NCBI GenBank assembly: GCA_024803745.1
Contig: JANJXV010000016.1
Location: 42,197,001-42,261,000, forward strand
Source: Megascapheus bottae
Lineage: Eukaryota > Chordata > Mammalia > Rodentia > Geomyidae
DNA length: 64,000 nucleotides
Reading direction: 5' to 3'
Shown: positions 23,615-37,148 of the stretch, one piece after another
Layout of the letters: every line of letters begins with the position of its first letter
How positions within the stretch are numbered: position 1 is the stretch's first letter
Translations under genes and position numbers: made by a program
The notes under the pieces: model-generated
Seen by the model: only the letters and a program-made list of their open reading frames with translations
Databases searched by the model: none
Told to the model about the DNA's origin: nothing

Positions 23615-24696
23615 CTATACTATGTTTTATCAATCTTACCATTATAATTCACATGGAAAATAAGCAGACTGCACCCATGTCGAGGCTGTGTTATATGTGT
23701 GCATTTTCTATTCTTCACGCCAAACAGTGTAGTTTGAAATGCTCTTCCAAAATTACAGAATTTAGCTGTTTGACCATCATCCCTTCGCATGGGTCTCCAT
23801 GTGTCTCTCTGCCTTGTGGGTAAGGTAAATGGCTTCAGCTGTAGCGTGAGCAGATGCACTGGCTGCTCATGTCATTTAGGTAAGTGATGCATGTTTGAGG
23901 TATTCACATGCTTTTGTATTTACCTTTCAAAGGAAATATTGCTTCTCCAGGCAATTGGCTTCTATACGGCATCCACATATTTTTAGTGATGTATCTGTAT
24001 AATATGAAGTCTTTCGTATAGAATCTTGAAAAATGGAAGTGTGGTTATTCTCCTGAAACTAAAAATAACAAGTCATGCTCTGTGGTGCCCAGTAGATGTC
24101 ACTCTTACTCTTCTTCAAGAATCTAGAAACCACAATGAAGTTTCTATAGCTGTTGATCAATACTTTGTCAGCAACCCTGTATTTCTGAAAATCATTGTCA
24201 AGTCATGATACTGTCCGAGAAGCATTTTTCCTAGGATCAGCATGTAAAATTAAAGTGTAAGTTTGGAATTATGCAAGTGATTCCAAATGCTTACAGCCCT
24301 TTTGGTTATCGGAATGCTTACCAAGATTTTAGGTTAAAGGTGATACACCCACACCTCAATGCCTGCATTCTCTATTCCTTGGAAAGGCATTGGCATACAG
24401 GCATCATATTGTCCTATGCGGATGTGTGGCTGGCGTGAAGTTGCATTGTACTATCTCATCCTGCATCTGCCCTTAGATTGTCCGGTCTTGGTTTAGTGCT
24501 GTCCTGAGCAAAAAGTGTCCGGGATCAATGTAATGCTGACAGCTGTGTGTGATGCTTCTCCAGTTGAATATCTGTGTCTTAAAAGCAATCGAGTTTGGTT
24601 TCTTGAAATGCTGTGTCCTTTATATTTGTTTTGCTTAAATGTCGACTGAGGAAGATCATTTCTCAAGGTATTCTTCTCCAAAGGTGTGCTATTTAG
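23615..24696. other. Intergenic DNA, no gene seen
   Basis: No repeat or coding motif recognised between two SINEs. Confidence 0.5.
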
Positions 24697-24889
24697 GGCC
24701 AGGAGTTTGGCCTAGTGGTTAAAGTGCTTGCCTAGCATGCATGAAGACCCGGGTTTAATTCCTCTGTACCACATATATAGAAAAAAGCTGGAATGGTGCT
24801 GTGACCCAAGTGGTAGAGCACTAACCTTGAAAAAATCCAAGGACAGTGCTCAGGCCCTGAGTTTAAGACCCAGGACTGGCAAATTAAAA
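24697..24889 (+). repeat. tRNA-head composite SINE
   Basis: 'TTTGGCCTAGTGGTTAAAGT' A-box region, 'GGGTTTAATTCC' B-box variant, then the right monomer with 'GGACAGTGCTCAGGCCCTGA'. Nearly full length. Confidence 0.88.
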
Positions 24890-26596
24890 ATGATGTGCTA
24901 TTTCTAGCTGCCCCAGTCTGCAAAAGTCAAGACACTTGTATTGTTCTATAAGTCAGTAATGTACCTGATGGAGATCAATTGCGATAGGGAAAATTCAACA
25001 TTGATTATTAGATTATTGGGTATTCTGCTCATCAAAACAAATGCATAACTGGCTGTCAGATCCAAGTTTCACATCACCTTTATATGACTGTTCTCTTCAT
25101 ATCCATAATTTAGGAGTAAGGAATTTTATCACCACCACTGAGTTCATCAAGGCATCCACAGACTGATTTTACTGTTAAGATTTTAAACCAGTCTTTTCTG
25201 GATGTAGCTATAAAAACAGAGAATGATAATCTACTTCATCTCACAGACAGGGATTAAATCCCATAAGACACCTCCAGCATCTAAAGCATTACAAAAAGTC
25301 TGGGTTGACTTTTCTATATGTCTTTCAAGTTAGATAAATAGAGTAGCATTTCTTTGAAAGGCTTCTTCAGCTGCCAGTTTTGCTCTGTGAAACGCTTTAT
25401 AAACAGTGATAAAAGGCAACACCAGGAACGAAAGTGAGTTGGAGGCTTCTAGATAATGCACGCCGAATGCTAATCCACAAAACTCAAACATTCCTCTACT
25501 CTGTCGTGCCAGTGTGTGCAGCAAGAGAGGAGACTGTATCTTCAGCATCAGAGGAACTAAATTTTGTTGATCTTTCTTTATTAGAGGAAGGGAGCTGGCA
25601 CATTTTCCTAAGCAAATCTAGTCTTCTGTTTGTCAGATGAGACCCACGAGGATTCCATCAAAAATAAAATGGAAGACTCACGTCCTAACGTAGCAATTGC
25701 TGCACTGCCTGTGATAGTCTAAAACCATGCTAAATTAAACTCAGAGCTTTGTGTAATGGAACAAATTTTAAACTAATACCACCTCAAACAAATGAAATCT
25801 GACCCACATATAAGTGACTTACAAGCACCTCATTTCAAATATAATGTTATGAATGGGTTGAAATTAAAATAAGGAAAAAAGTTCTTCCGGGCAGATATTA
25901 ACAGACAAAGAGCAATGGTAGTTTTGTTAAAATTAGCACCCAAGCAAAGAAAACTGACTGGGATGGAGAAGGAAGGCATTTAATACATGCTGACAAAAGC
26001 CCACCAGCCCTCGTTGAGTACTTAACCAATAACCATGACCGCTGAAAACTATGAGATGCAAACACCAACAGACATAAACAGGAGAAACACTGTCATCAGT
26101 ACAGTGGAAGACTCCATCCTTTCCTGACCAATTGGTTAAATAACTGGAAAATCAATGAGGATGGGTAGGTCACTCAGTAATGCCACAAACCAGCACAATG
26201 CAGTCCATAATTATGGAACACTTCAAACAAGAGTGGACTGCACATGGTTTCAAGGGCTGGATGATGCCTTCACCAACCTCCTTCAGGAAACAAAGCTCCA
26301 TCAGCTTGAAACACCTGAGATGCCGTAGAGGTCCCTTCGATCGTGGTGGAATCAGACTGAAAAACCAAATGCTTGAAGATCTCCAAACACAGGGAAGGAA
26401 GTAACACACCTCTCCAATGTCCTGGGGTCAAAGAGGAGGGGCAGAGAGACAGGGAAGACATACTTGTAACTGATTGGAAGTCCCCAAACAGAGCACATCC
26501 ACGGGACCTTGAGCAATTCTTACAGAATTGAAAAAAAAAGGCAACAGGTAAGATTTTTAAGAGCAAGCTGCAAGTGTGCCAGTACCTGTTTCAGAA
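24890..26596. other. Intergenic DNA, no gene seen
   Basis: Unremarkable AT-rich sequence. Overlapping 68-98-codon frames around 25.4 and 26.2-26.5 kb lack motifs. Confidence 0.5.
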
Positions 26597-26821
26597 GAGC
26601 AGGAGGAGGGAAAGGAGGAGAAGGAGAAGGAGAAGGAAGAGGAAGAAGAGAAAGACAAGGAGGAAGGAGGCAAAGGAGCAGGAAAGGGAGGAGGAGGAGG
26701 AGGAGGAGGAGGGAAGGGCAAAGATGGAGGAGGAAAAGAAGGGGAAGAGATAGGAGGAAGGAGGCGGAGAAGGAAGAGGGAACAAAAAGGTTATGGAGGA
26801 GGAGGAGGCAGAAGAAGAAAC
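26597..26821 (+). repeat. (GGA)n-rich polypurine tract, ~225 bp
   Basis: Imperfect GGA/GAA/AGG repeats, purine on the + strand, the opposite orientation to the 22.1 kb tract. Encodes only low-complexity frames. Confidence 0.96.
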
Positions 26822-28117
26822 CATTTAGTTGCCTTAGGCACTTTATTTATTTACTGGAAAGTGGTTTATTGAAAACTGAACTACATGCTAACACCTTTAG
26901 GCAGACACTTTGAATCTGAAATATAAACTAAATTTCAGTTTTGGGGGGATCCAGCCATCATTGAACTCCTTATTTCACACATGGCTAAATCATGGAATTA
27001 AATGATGTACTCAGAGTCACAGCAGTGGACAGGCAAGGCAGTAGCACCATAGCAGAAGCTCCCCCCCTTCCAGTCAGCCTCTCTCAGATGATTCCTCTCA
27101 AGTCCTGTGTGCAGGGCCGTGTTTGCTTGGGCAGATGACTATCCAGGCTGAGATACGCTGAGAAGTGGAAGCCAACCAGCAGTGAGGAGAGGGGTACTGT
27201 GAATTTTTGTCGTAAGGACCCCAGAGCCTGTGTCTGTGGAAAAATGTGTTCAACACAGAATGTACAGGGGGCCTGCATCTTCCCATCCACACGTCTGGGA
27301 AGAAGATGAGGGCCACCGAAGAAAGGAGGTGGAAAATCCCATTTCCTTCCTGTACTGGATCCACCATGGACCTCGTAAGAACTGTTGTGGACTTGATATG
27401 CCTACTCGTTTGCAGGCAAGCCGTTTTGCCATTTGTACTCTTCATCTTCTGGCTTCCATGATGTGTGCTTCTCATCCTTCCCTGTCTTACCTTAAAATCT
27501 ACAACTCCAGGGTCTTCTTTACACACAGGAAAAATGATATATTACACCAAAACTGTGTGAACAAAATATCGGAAGGGCCGGGAGCAGGAGTGCGCTGCAG
27601 TCTCCATGCAGTGAGGACAGCCCTGGCCTGCACGTGGACTCCATCCGACGCCAAGGAGGACATGTTGGGTCTGATGTGCAGTAAGTTATTTTTGAGCCTG
27701 CTCTGCCCTCTCTCCTAGAGATAAGGCAATGTGGAAGAAGCCAGGACCTGGCTGCAAGAGTTATGTCCCTCCACCATTCACAGTAATAGAGAGCAGTCCA
27801 CAGAGAGTGCCAGAGAGATAAAAGTGAATGGAGGTGGGGAAGTTTGGTGGAGGGCCTTTTCTCTCTGAAGAACTATGTGGGCTGACATTGGAAAGATAAA
27901 AGATCCAAGGAAAGACATTTCCAGGCAGAAAGACCATACAGGTCAAAAGTGGTTGCATTGACAGAATAATTCTTTTTTCAGTTGAGTGTGAACTTCTTCC
28001 ATGATGGTGTTTGCAGTGAGGTAGCCTACGGGTGGCAGCATAGGGACATGTACTCAATTGTTTCACCCAAGCTGATGAAAAATGCTGCCCTGGTTGTCAC
28101 ACTTGCTTTTTCTTTTC
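26822..28117. other. Intergenic DNA, no gene seen
   Basis: A 162-codon frame at 27230-27718 (+) overlaps a 142-codon antisense frame; neither shows a domain or splice structure. Nothing else identified. Confidence 0.5.
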
Positions 28118-28522
28118 CTTTTTCTATTTTCTGATTGGTCATGGTGCTTGCACTGGGCCTGGGCATTGGCCCTGAGCTCTTCAGCTCAAGAGTAGCACTC
28201 TACCACGTCCAGTCTTGCATTTTCTATCTGTCTTTACCTCCTCCCTATCTCACTATCAGTCTTTCCATTCATCCACCTGCCCACCCATCCATCCACCCAA
28301 CCACCCACCCAGCCCAGCCAGCCATCTACCCATCCATCTGTCCATCCATCCATCTCTGTTATCTTTTCTTTGGCCTTCCTTGAGTTGGCTGCCTCTCCCA
28401 CCAGCTTTTCTGATGGCCACTCTGGAGATGGAGTCTCATGAACTTTTTCTGCCTGAGATGGCTTTGCAGCAGTCGGCCAGATCTCCTCCCCAGGAATCAC
28501 TAAGCTTGCAGCCACTGGTCCT
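28118..28522 (-). repeat. Diverged composite SINE, antisense, interrupted by (ATCC)n
   Basis: The left part matches the right monomer complement ('GGCCCTGAGCTCTTCAGCTC', 'CACTCTACCACG'). A CCAC/ATCC simple repeat (28267-28356) follows, then diverged linker and head sequence ('GGAGATGGAGTCTCATGAAC'). Confidence 0.55.
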
Positions 28523-30950
28523 AGGCTTCAGATTAGCATTTGAATCCCAACAGAGCTATTTAGTCACAATGTCGCAAGTGGCCTCTTTCATCCTGTGAAG
28601 ACACCTCAGTACCTCTCTTTTATTAGCAGGACGAGAAAGCTTAGACCAAAAAAGCTTAGACCATGAAGAAGGAGAACACGGAGCTACTGTTAATTCTGTT
28701 CATCTGTTCCACTTGGTTCCCTCACATCCACCCTCCTTTAGTTCTTTACTGTATTAGAAATACAACTCAGAACAGTCTTCTCAAACCATAGCCTACCTAT
28801 GACGTCTTGTTCTCATTCTTCTACTGGACTATTATGCCATTCAACTGCTTACAAATAAAGTCTAAATGATTTTTAATGCAGCTGCCACTAACGGGGCCAT
28901 TCTGCAAACAGCTCTCACCCCATCAGGCGATTGTGCTTCTCCTATTTGTGCCCCCTGTGTGAAGCCTTGCTGGGCAACACTGCACTGAAACCCGGGACAT
29001 TGCCTCAGAAGCACCAGCATCACGTGGTGTCTGCCTGCCAATTACCCTGGGCTGGGGGGCAGGGCGTGGAGTGGGGAAAGGTGCTGGTCGTAAAATGCAT
29101 TGACTCTCTGGCTGGTCCCCATTCATGACACATTCAAGGATAGGTTTTTCAAGACAGTTCTATGTTACTGCAAGTAGTACAATTTTCTGAGAGCATCTGT
29201 AATAATCTCATGACCTATGTAGAATTATTTTCACAAGACACTCAGCATTTAACAAAATCTAAATCTCTATGAAGTCATATCAGAGAATAGTCAGCCACAC
29301 AAAGAGAAAGCTCATCATTGGCTTCTTGAAAATAATTTTTTATAATTCTCTTTAAAATATCATTGATATGTATGGAAAGTTTCAGGGATATGGCATTGCA
29401 TTAAGAAAAGTGCCGATTGTTGGTTTAATATTTTGGAGAAAAAAGTTCCATTTTTCAGCTGCTACAGTGGAAATCATTTTAAAACGTCTTGATCAGTCAT
29501 AACACATTGATATTGACAGGAAATTTTGCATTTTCCAAAATCTGGCAGAGGTCTTACTTTCAAAGAGGGATTTATATGTTGGCTTTGAGACTCGTTCAAC
29601 CAAATGAGACAACCTTCTTCTAAGTTGTTAAGTAGGATGTATGTTTATAAACAATAACAACTAGTAGTTACACTCAGGAATAAATGAAACTTACACTTCA
29701 AGTTTTCAGGGCTAATAAATGACTAGTAAATCCAATTTCTTAGATTTGCTTTTATTGGTTAAAAAATAATTAGTAAAAAGTACATCTGGGGACAATAAAA
29801 ATCTTTAAACTTCTTATCAGTTATAAAGAAGACAAGTAGGTAGTTAGGCAAGTAGGTAGACAGATATATAAGCATAGAGAAATCCAAGTGTCTTAATTGC
29901 ACAGTATTTATTTTGTGGCACCTATGACAGATGATACAATCTACTACCTTCTGCATACAAATACCCCATTATTGGTTATAAATCAGCATTCACTGGCATT
30001 GAGTTACATGTTCTCCATGCCTACTGTATAATAGCAAAAGAAGCAAGTCAATCCTTATCTGATTACAATGGCAATAGCACACTGTATTCATTTATTAAGT
30101 TACTATCCACACTCCATACTGCTTTATAAGTACCATCTATTAGAATCTCCCAGCTACCTCCGGTACCAGGCCCCCCCACAGAACAAGAAACCAGTGAAGA
30201 GGTGGGCCTCCCAACAAAACCCGTGAGAGGCAACCTGCTGAGCAGGACCAAATGGCAGCTCCAGGAACGTGTGTCTGCTGGGAAAACTGTGATTTTTGAA
30301 GATTAATGAGTGGAGTGTGAAGCAGTCAGACTCTCCATCAGCCAAGGTGATGCCTGACTGCAGAAGGCAAAGCTGTTCCTGCCCCCCGAAGGCTCAGATG
30401 GGCAACTGCAGGCACACTGGAGATTTTTCAGAGTAAAATCCCATTCTTTTCCAACTCAGACTCAGCTGCTAGTTAATAAGCTTTTCAATTCTTACTTCAT
30501 ATTTGGTATGACAACTGATGACATAAAATATTGAAAGGACATCACAAGATTAGCTGGGAGACAAAAGACGCATGGAAAAGTTTGTTCTGAAGGCAATGGC
30601 TTTTATGGTTATTCGCTAACTATTAAGAGTAAATAAACATTTCAACAATGTGGATAATAGATAAATATCAGCATTAGATATCTACTACAGATAAGTGATA
30701 TGTTTTATAATATGTTATAATTTTATAATAAAATTCATGTCCTTTATACTATTTTTATTATATTTATTTTTCTTTTCCACATAAAATCATGGGAGGTAAG
30801 TAAAAAACTGTTCATAAACAGTAACAACAATAATACACTGTGAAAATAAAACTATTCCATTACTGTAACATTTATCACCAAAGATATCAAGTCTTCCTAT
30901 TTTGGTGGCTAAATTCGTCTTTTATCCTAGCAATTTAGCTCACAGAAAGT
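28523..30950. other. Intergenic DNA, no gene seen
   Basis: AT-rich, no repeat family recognised. A 13-bp direct repeat (AAAGCTTAGACCA) occurs twice near 28637-28664. Confidence 0.5.
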
Positions 30951-30952
30951 GA

Positions 30953-31022
30953 GGATAAGGCTCAGATGGTGGACATGCTTCCCAGCCAGTGGAGGCTGTG
31001 AGTTCAACTCTAGTAACACATA
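30953..31022 (+). repeat. tRNA-like SINE head fragment
   Basis: 'AAGGCTCAGATGGTGGACAT' resembles an A box and 'GTGAGTTCAACTCTAG' a B box of an ID-type element. The right monomer is missing. Short and diverged. Confidence 0.4.
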
Positions 31023-31084
31023 CACACACACATTCACATCTACATATTTAACCATACTATTTACATTATTTTTATATTACTAAT

Positions 31085-31296
31085 CATTTTTCTTTTTCTT
31101 TTTCTTTTTTTTTTGCCAGTCCCTGAACTCAGGGCCTGAGCACTGTCCTTGGGCTTTCTCAAAGCTAGAGCTCTACAACTTGAGCCACCGTACCACTTCC
31201 AGCTTTTTTTCTATGTGTGTGGTTTGGAGGAATTGAACCCAGGCCTTCACGCATGCTAGGCAAGCACTCTACTACTAGGCCAAGCTCCCAACCCCA
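31085..31296 (-). repeat. tRNA-head composite SINE, antisense
   Basis: T-rich tail complement, then 'GAACTCAGGGCCTGAGCACT', 'AATTGAACCCAGG' and 'CTCTACTACTAGGCCAAGCT'. Near full length. Confidence 0.88.
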
Positions 31297-33084
31297 TCAT
31301 TTTCCTTTTTAAAAGACTTTTTCTCATATAAACATAATAAAATTTGCACCACAAATTCCCATGACAATGTGATATTTCGGAACACAGAAGGAATCGTTTA
31401 AGGGGTTTATTAATTGAGCTGGATTTGATGCCTTTGAAGGAAAAAACTTCTGATGTTGTTTCATGAGTTAGGGTTTCTCTGGATCCACTACCACCTCCAT
31501 GTCTGAGTGCTGGGCTGGCTGGTGTGCTCTGTCCATCAGCAAAACCTGGTCCTACAGCCTTCCAACTTACGTTCGCTGTGCTCTACCTGATATCTTAGAA
31601 TTACCTTCTTTTCAGTTATTAAAAAGTTGAGTTCCATCACGGTGGACAGTTTCAACTGTCCGATAAAAGAGCAACGTCCCCTCATTTCTGCTTCAAGCTC
31701 ACATCCAATGTGGAAACCAATAATGGAAGACTTAGTATTTGAATGTTGATTGATTCCACATCCCTAGTTTCCCCTATTGATACAGGTTCTCCTGAGCCCA
31801 GGAACCAGCCAGAGGGCAAACGTGGGCATGGGAGAGGCCTGCTAACAGCTCATTTCACCTGTGCCCTCACTGGCAGGACATCTATGGTGTAAAGAGGAGG
31901 AGGAGACAGGAGGGGTCCCTGCAACTGTGGATATTGATGGGGCTGTGGAAGGAACATTCACGAGCCAATGAAATCATGGAAAGCTGCATACAGAGCCCCA
32001 AGACTGAGGAATTGGTTGGTGAGGTAAAGAATGCTTACAGCTATCCGTACATGTCTAACACGTCATAAGGGTAATTTAGAGACTATGGAATAAGTGTTTA
32101 AATGCTTATGTATGGGAAGTAAGTGAAAATAAGTCAGTAAAAATGTGAAAACAATGTTTTACATATTAGGTAAGTTGATTTTCCTGTATATGGTTCTTGT
32201 CCTCTCATCGGTTATGCAGTGCTAAACTCATCTTTGATTTTCCTGCCTTCTGAGTGTTTTCTCGGGCTCTTTTTTGGAGATGAATTTTTCCTTCATGTTT
32301 GTACGTGCCAACTGCAAACCACTTTCAGCAAATAATGGGCGTGGCAGGAAAGATGGGAAGATGCTGAAAGAAGCTGTTTCCACTGGCTTACTCCTTCAGT
32401 CAGGGTGTGCGTACAATGAGGACCACCCACTCAGGGCATCCCACCGGATCCTCAGACAGACAGGTTCACAGAGCTGGTCCTGTGGAGTGTGATAACAAGC
32501 TGTCCTCCTTCAGATAGAACCATTAGAACAACCAGGAAGTCGAGGACTGGAGTCTGTTTACAGATGCACTGGGTTCTGATGGGTTTTCACCCATGGCTCC
32601 CGTGGCCTTGCTCAAGACACGCCAGCCGCACGAGCCAAGCTGTGCTGGGCAAGCCACCGAAACGAAGCCAGCTGGGCAGGAGAATGAAACCTGTGACCCT
32701 CGGTGCTTTATGCTCAAAGCCAGGACTTGGGAGTGATTGGCTCTCAGCTGGCTCTTAGCAAACACATGAACAATTCTGCAGGGCCTAACCTGGAAATGTG
32801 CAGAATTAAAAGTGTCTCTGCCTGGACTGCAATGATGACAGTTGAATTTAATTTCTTCTAATTTAATATGTCCCCTTATCCTAAATTAGAGAGTGGATGA
32901 GACATCAGAAAAGGGGCTCTCATACAAACATGAGCCCAGATTGCTTATGATGCTGCTGCTGAATTAATAGCTACTCGAGGGCAGTTTATCTGGTCAGTAT
33001 TGGCAATGAGATTGCCTAAATTACTTAAAATGTAATTGAATGTTTATACCTGATAAGATATAGAACTACATGCAAAATTCATTT
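31297..33084. other. Intergenic DNA, no gene seen
   Basis: No coding motif. The 32.3-32.8 kb part is less AT-rich than its surroundings and has overlapping 70-90-codon frames on both strands, not supported as genes. Confidence 0.5.
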
Positions 33085-33255
33085 TATGTGAAATGCATGT
33101 ATACATACACACACATACACATATGGAACAACAGATATGTAACTCTGAGGTAGTAAAGCAGTAGTTCTCTGTGTGTGTTTGCGTGCACATGTGCAGGCAT
33201 GCGTATGTGTGACCGTGTGTGCATGTGTATACGCAGGTGTGTATGCTTGTGTTGG
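33085..33255 (+). repeat. AC-rich then GT-rich imperfect inverted microsatellite
   Basis: An alternating AC/AT patch (33098-33123) is followed about 50 bp later by a GT-rich patch (33168-33252) of alternating purine and pyrimidine. The halves are partly complementary. Confidence 0.7.
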
Positions 33256-33869
33256 GAAGGGATGTTGTGCTAAGTGCCCATCAATAGAGCAGAAATAAAT
33301 AACCGTGAAAAAAGTGACCATAATTCATGAATACACTATGTCCAGTAATATAAACAAATTAAAAGAATCATTGACTGTACTAAACTCTGAAATAAAAAGT
33401 TCTAATAATTGAGATTGATTTCTCAGTAGACATTTCATAGATTAGGTTCTGCCAAAGAAACAATTAGTAAATCAAGATATAAACAAAGACTAGAATGTAA
33501 TTAGATAGGAAGAAAGAGGATAAAAAGGGATAATGGTAATGCTGAGGAAAGAAAATGCAGCAGATGCAATATGAAGAGAGAATGGCTAAAATCACTAACA
33601 AAACTAGCCAAGGAAATGAAAAGTACTGTAAAGTAACACAAGAAAAATGCATTGTAAATACTGAAAATGAAAGACAACACACATTTGTAGAAGTGGCAGA
33701 GAAAAGACATGTTATCTTCAAAGGAGGAAAGATAAAATTATTCACTTAAATATAAGTGATAAAAGTGAAAAGGCAACATGACCAACTTTTATGCCGCTAG
33801 GAAAAGTGTTAAGCAGAAATAAATATGAAATAAAAATGTTTTCTGGCAAAGGGAAGCTGAGAAAGTATG

Positions 33870-34325
33870 AGTAGATACACAGAAAATAAATAATGAAGGA
33901 GGATTTTCAAACAGAGGGGAAATGATACCAGATCAAAATACAGAATTGCAAGAAGACTGGCAGTTTCATAAAATATTAAGAATATGTCAAAATTATGATC
34001 CAGAAGTTTCACTTTTAGGCATTTACTCAAGAGAAATGCAAACATTTGCTCACAAAAATGCGTGGGTATGAATTTTATGGCAGTTTTATTCTTATTAGCC
34101 AACATATAGGAGGAAAGGTATGCACTCATCAAGAGAATAAATAAACAAATCGGTCCATATTTACACAAAGGAGCATTGTTATAACAGCCATAAACATGAA
34201 CAGTCAAGACAAGTTTGGAAAAACATCCTATTGAGCAAACAACAATACCAGTAACAATAATAAAATACAAATAATGGCATGATCTCACTTTCATGAAATT
34301 TCAAACAAGGAAAACTTGTGCTGTA
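33870..34325 (+). mobile_element. Old LINE-1 3' region fragment
   Basis: 'ATTATGATCCAGAAGTTTCA', 'ATTTACTCAAGAGAAATGCA' and 'TCATCAAGAGAATAAATAAA' follow the conserved end of L1 ORF2. Diverged and full of stops in the sense frames. The 161-codon antisense frame over it is a by-product. Confidence 0.75.
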
Positions 34326-35854
34326 AACATATATTATGCATATGTAGCAAACTCATATATAATAATGAATTACGCCAGCTTAAATATTTACCATAAATAT
34401 GCAATACTTACATTTTTACTATCGATCAAAAGTTAAACTAATAAATACTTTTGATTTTTGATAAGAGGAGAAATACAACAAAATGCAAAGTTGTCATGAA
34501 GATGAAATTTAAGTGCACAGTATTACTGACACTGATGAAATTTCAAGTCTACTGTTTAACTTTGATTCACAGTGAGAATGAGCTGTTAAATCACTTCAAG
34601 TCAGGAAATGATATGAACCACATAGTTGTCTGGCATTTTGAAAGAATGTGGTTAGAACAGAGCCCTTCTTCAAGAGAAAAATTGAGAAGAGTTTGTAGCT
34701 TCAGGTAATTATCCTCTTGAGCCATTTATTTTATTCTTCTGTCCTATATTGTCATCTGTGGTTTCACTATATCGTATCTATTCTGAACAAATTTTATTTT
34801 AAACTCACAAAGCAGTGTTCATTGATGTCTTATAAAATATTGTTTATAACCTATTTATTCACAGACAGGTAGCACAGTCTAGAACCTTTATCACCTATCA
34901 CAAATAGAAACAATGTATTTGTGTCTAGATTGACAGTGGTTCAGTTCAGCAGCAAAATCCAAGCACAACATTTTTTATTCAGAAGGTTGAGAACCTTTTA
35001 TTTAGTGAATCTGGATAGGTGGCACTGAATCTCATATAATTTCATTTCAAAGCAGATCTTGTTTTTGAAAAGATTTCACTGGCATTTTAAATATTTTTAC
35101 TTTATATACTTAAATATAACTTACATGAAAGAAGCTTTTATTTCCACACATATATTTTATATACCGCCGTTTGGTGCCTAGTAAGATAGATGCTTTAAGA
35201 TGGACGTTTACCTGAATGTGCCCAACATTTTTATACCAAATCATCCACTAAGAAATGTTTAAAAATTACTAGACTCAATGCAGTTAAAATGTAGCTGCAT
35301 TAATTTAATATATATATCCTTCCAGAACCTGCACCATGAAAAGTGTTTTAAATTAGCACTTAATGTTTTTCACATCCTATCCGCTCTGCTCATCGTTTTC
35401 TTCACCAATCACATTCAACGTGGGTCACTGCGCCTGCTGTAGAACATTTTTGTACCCCTCTCTACCTGCCTACCTTGACTCAGTACCTTAGATTTCAATT
35501 TGCGCCATGACAGTTCCCTTGAGTACGAGATTGATTTTCCTTCCATCAAAAAACACTTATTGTACATCCAATATGTTATAGGAATAGTGCTACATTCTGA
35601 GGATAGAGAAATGAAAAGCATTTTACTTTCTATCAAAACTAGACCGAGAGAGCTGACAGTCCAATAGGAGAAATAGATACAAATATAATCAATTTGGTTA
35701 TCTTGCGGTTGAATTCTTCTTCCAGAAGACAGAGTAATACCTTATTTTTATTTTCATTCTCTACCTAGGTTTTTTTTTTAAAAAATCTCATTAAAAGTAA
35801 TGCTTGGTAAACAAATGCAGCAGCGGTCCCCACTAGACCCTATGTTGAAAATAA
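34326..35854. other. Intergenic DNA, no gene seen
   Basis: Strongly AT-rich sequence; nothing recognised. Confidence 0.5.
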
Positions 35855-36015
35855 ACTAGACAACTTGTCAGTGGAGACAGGAAGGGAAAACTGGGAGAGA
35901 GAGAGAGGAAAGGGGTGACATTGTCCAAAAAGAAACCTACTCTATATCTGACTTACATAATCATTACCCTTCTGGACATCCCCTTTACAGTAACAATAAG
36001 TGCATTTTTAACAAG
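35855..36015 (+). mobile_element. LINE-1 3' UTR fragment (rodent type)
   Basis: 'GGAAGGGAAAACTGGGAGAG', 'AAGGGGTGACATTGTCC' and 'CATTACCCTTCTGGACATCC' parallel the 3' UTR of the L1 copy at 20.9-21.1 kb. 5'-truncated. Confidence 0.6.
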
Positions 36016-36951
36016 CAATGCTGGAACGCAGACAATGATTCTTACTCAACTAGCTTTAGAAGATATCAACTAATGATGAAAAATGGTCACTGATATGCAT
36101 CAGGTACCAGCTGGCAGGTGAAGAGGTAGATTTTTCTACACACACACGATTGACCTCTGAGCTAGGTTCCTACACATGACAGCCAAATCGTACAGACCTG
36201 TTCTGCATCTCAGCCTTCCTCAGGCTGTGCCCACAGCCTCTGCTGTTGGGTCAACAGGAGACTCTGACCAGCCCAGGAACAGGGTGGACAGAGAAGACCA
36301 GGCCGTGCCATGTCTGCCCTGCAAAAGCCCCCGGGGCTTCCCTCTTCAGATAGAACAAAATCTGTTTTTAAAGGCACACTTCACCGTCCCAACTTCTTCA
36401 CCTCCCATCAGCATCTCCTGCGTGCCTCCCTCTCCTCACGCTGCCCCATCCTCTTAGCTCCTCTTAGCACTGGTCCCTCGGTGAGAGAATCTCTTCTTCA
36501 GAGCTGACCTCTTCCCTCATGGGACTTCATTCTGTCCCCCTACACACAGACACACCATCACTATGTTTTTTAGCTGCATATCTCAACGCTGTGGAGGTGA
36601 AAGCTCTTTTTAAAACATCATGTCATAATTCAAAGGCAGAGTTTCACTGATATTGTCTTTGTTCTTTATTGTTTTTCATTCAACTGGATTCCATACTACA
36701 TGCGAGCAAATCCTTTCCTGTCATGAGTCCAACAGCTCCTGCAGACGGCATGCCTGTGATAAATGCTTACAGAATGCATTGGTGTTTTTGTAATCCATTG
36801 TTGAACTAAATTAAACATGACCAGAATAACCACCAAGAGAATCTACGAGAACATCGAGCTGCATTGGAAAACTTCTTAGAACTCCAAGAGAGCTTAGCCG
36901 TGGAACGCTCCAATACAACAGAGAAGAGAAGACTGTGGATTGAGACTTCTT
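36016..36951. other. Intergenic DNA, no gene seen
   Basis: Short proline- and serine-rich frames at 36.2-36.5 kb, without motifs. Confidence 0.5.
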
Positions 36952-37148
36952 TTCCCTTTCCCCAGTCCTGCGCTTGAACTCAGGGCCTGGGCACTTTTCT
37001 TGGACACTTTTTGCTCAAGGCTAGAGCTCTGCCATCTGAGCCACTGTGCCACTTCTGGCTTTTTCTGTGAATGTGGTACTGAGGAATTGAACCCATGGCT
37101 TCATGAATGCTAGGTGAGCCCTCTACCACAAGGCCACAATCTCCACCC
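36952..37148 (-). repeat. tRNA-head composite SINE, antisense
   Basis: 'CTTGAACTCAGGGCCTGGGC', 'CACTTCTGGCTTTTTCTGTG', 'AATTGAACCCATGG' and 'CTCTACCACAAGGCCACAAT'. Full-length layout. Confidence 0.87.

Noticed and set aside
27230..27718. 162-codon + strand frame overlapping a 142-codon antisense frame
   Set aside because: Mutually overlapping frames without motifs; typical of moderately GC-rich non-coding DNA.
33809..34294. 161-codon hydrophobic frame on the - strand
   Set aside because: Antisense to a LINE-1 3' fragment; its hydrophobicity comes from A-rich sense DNA read backwards.
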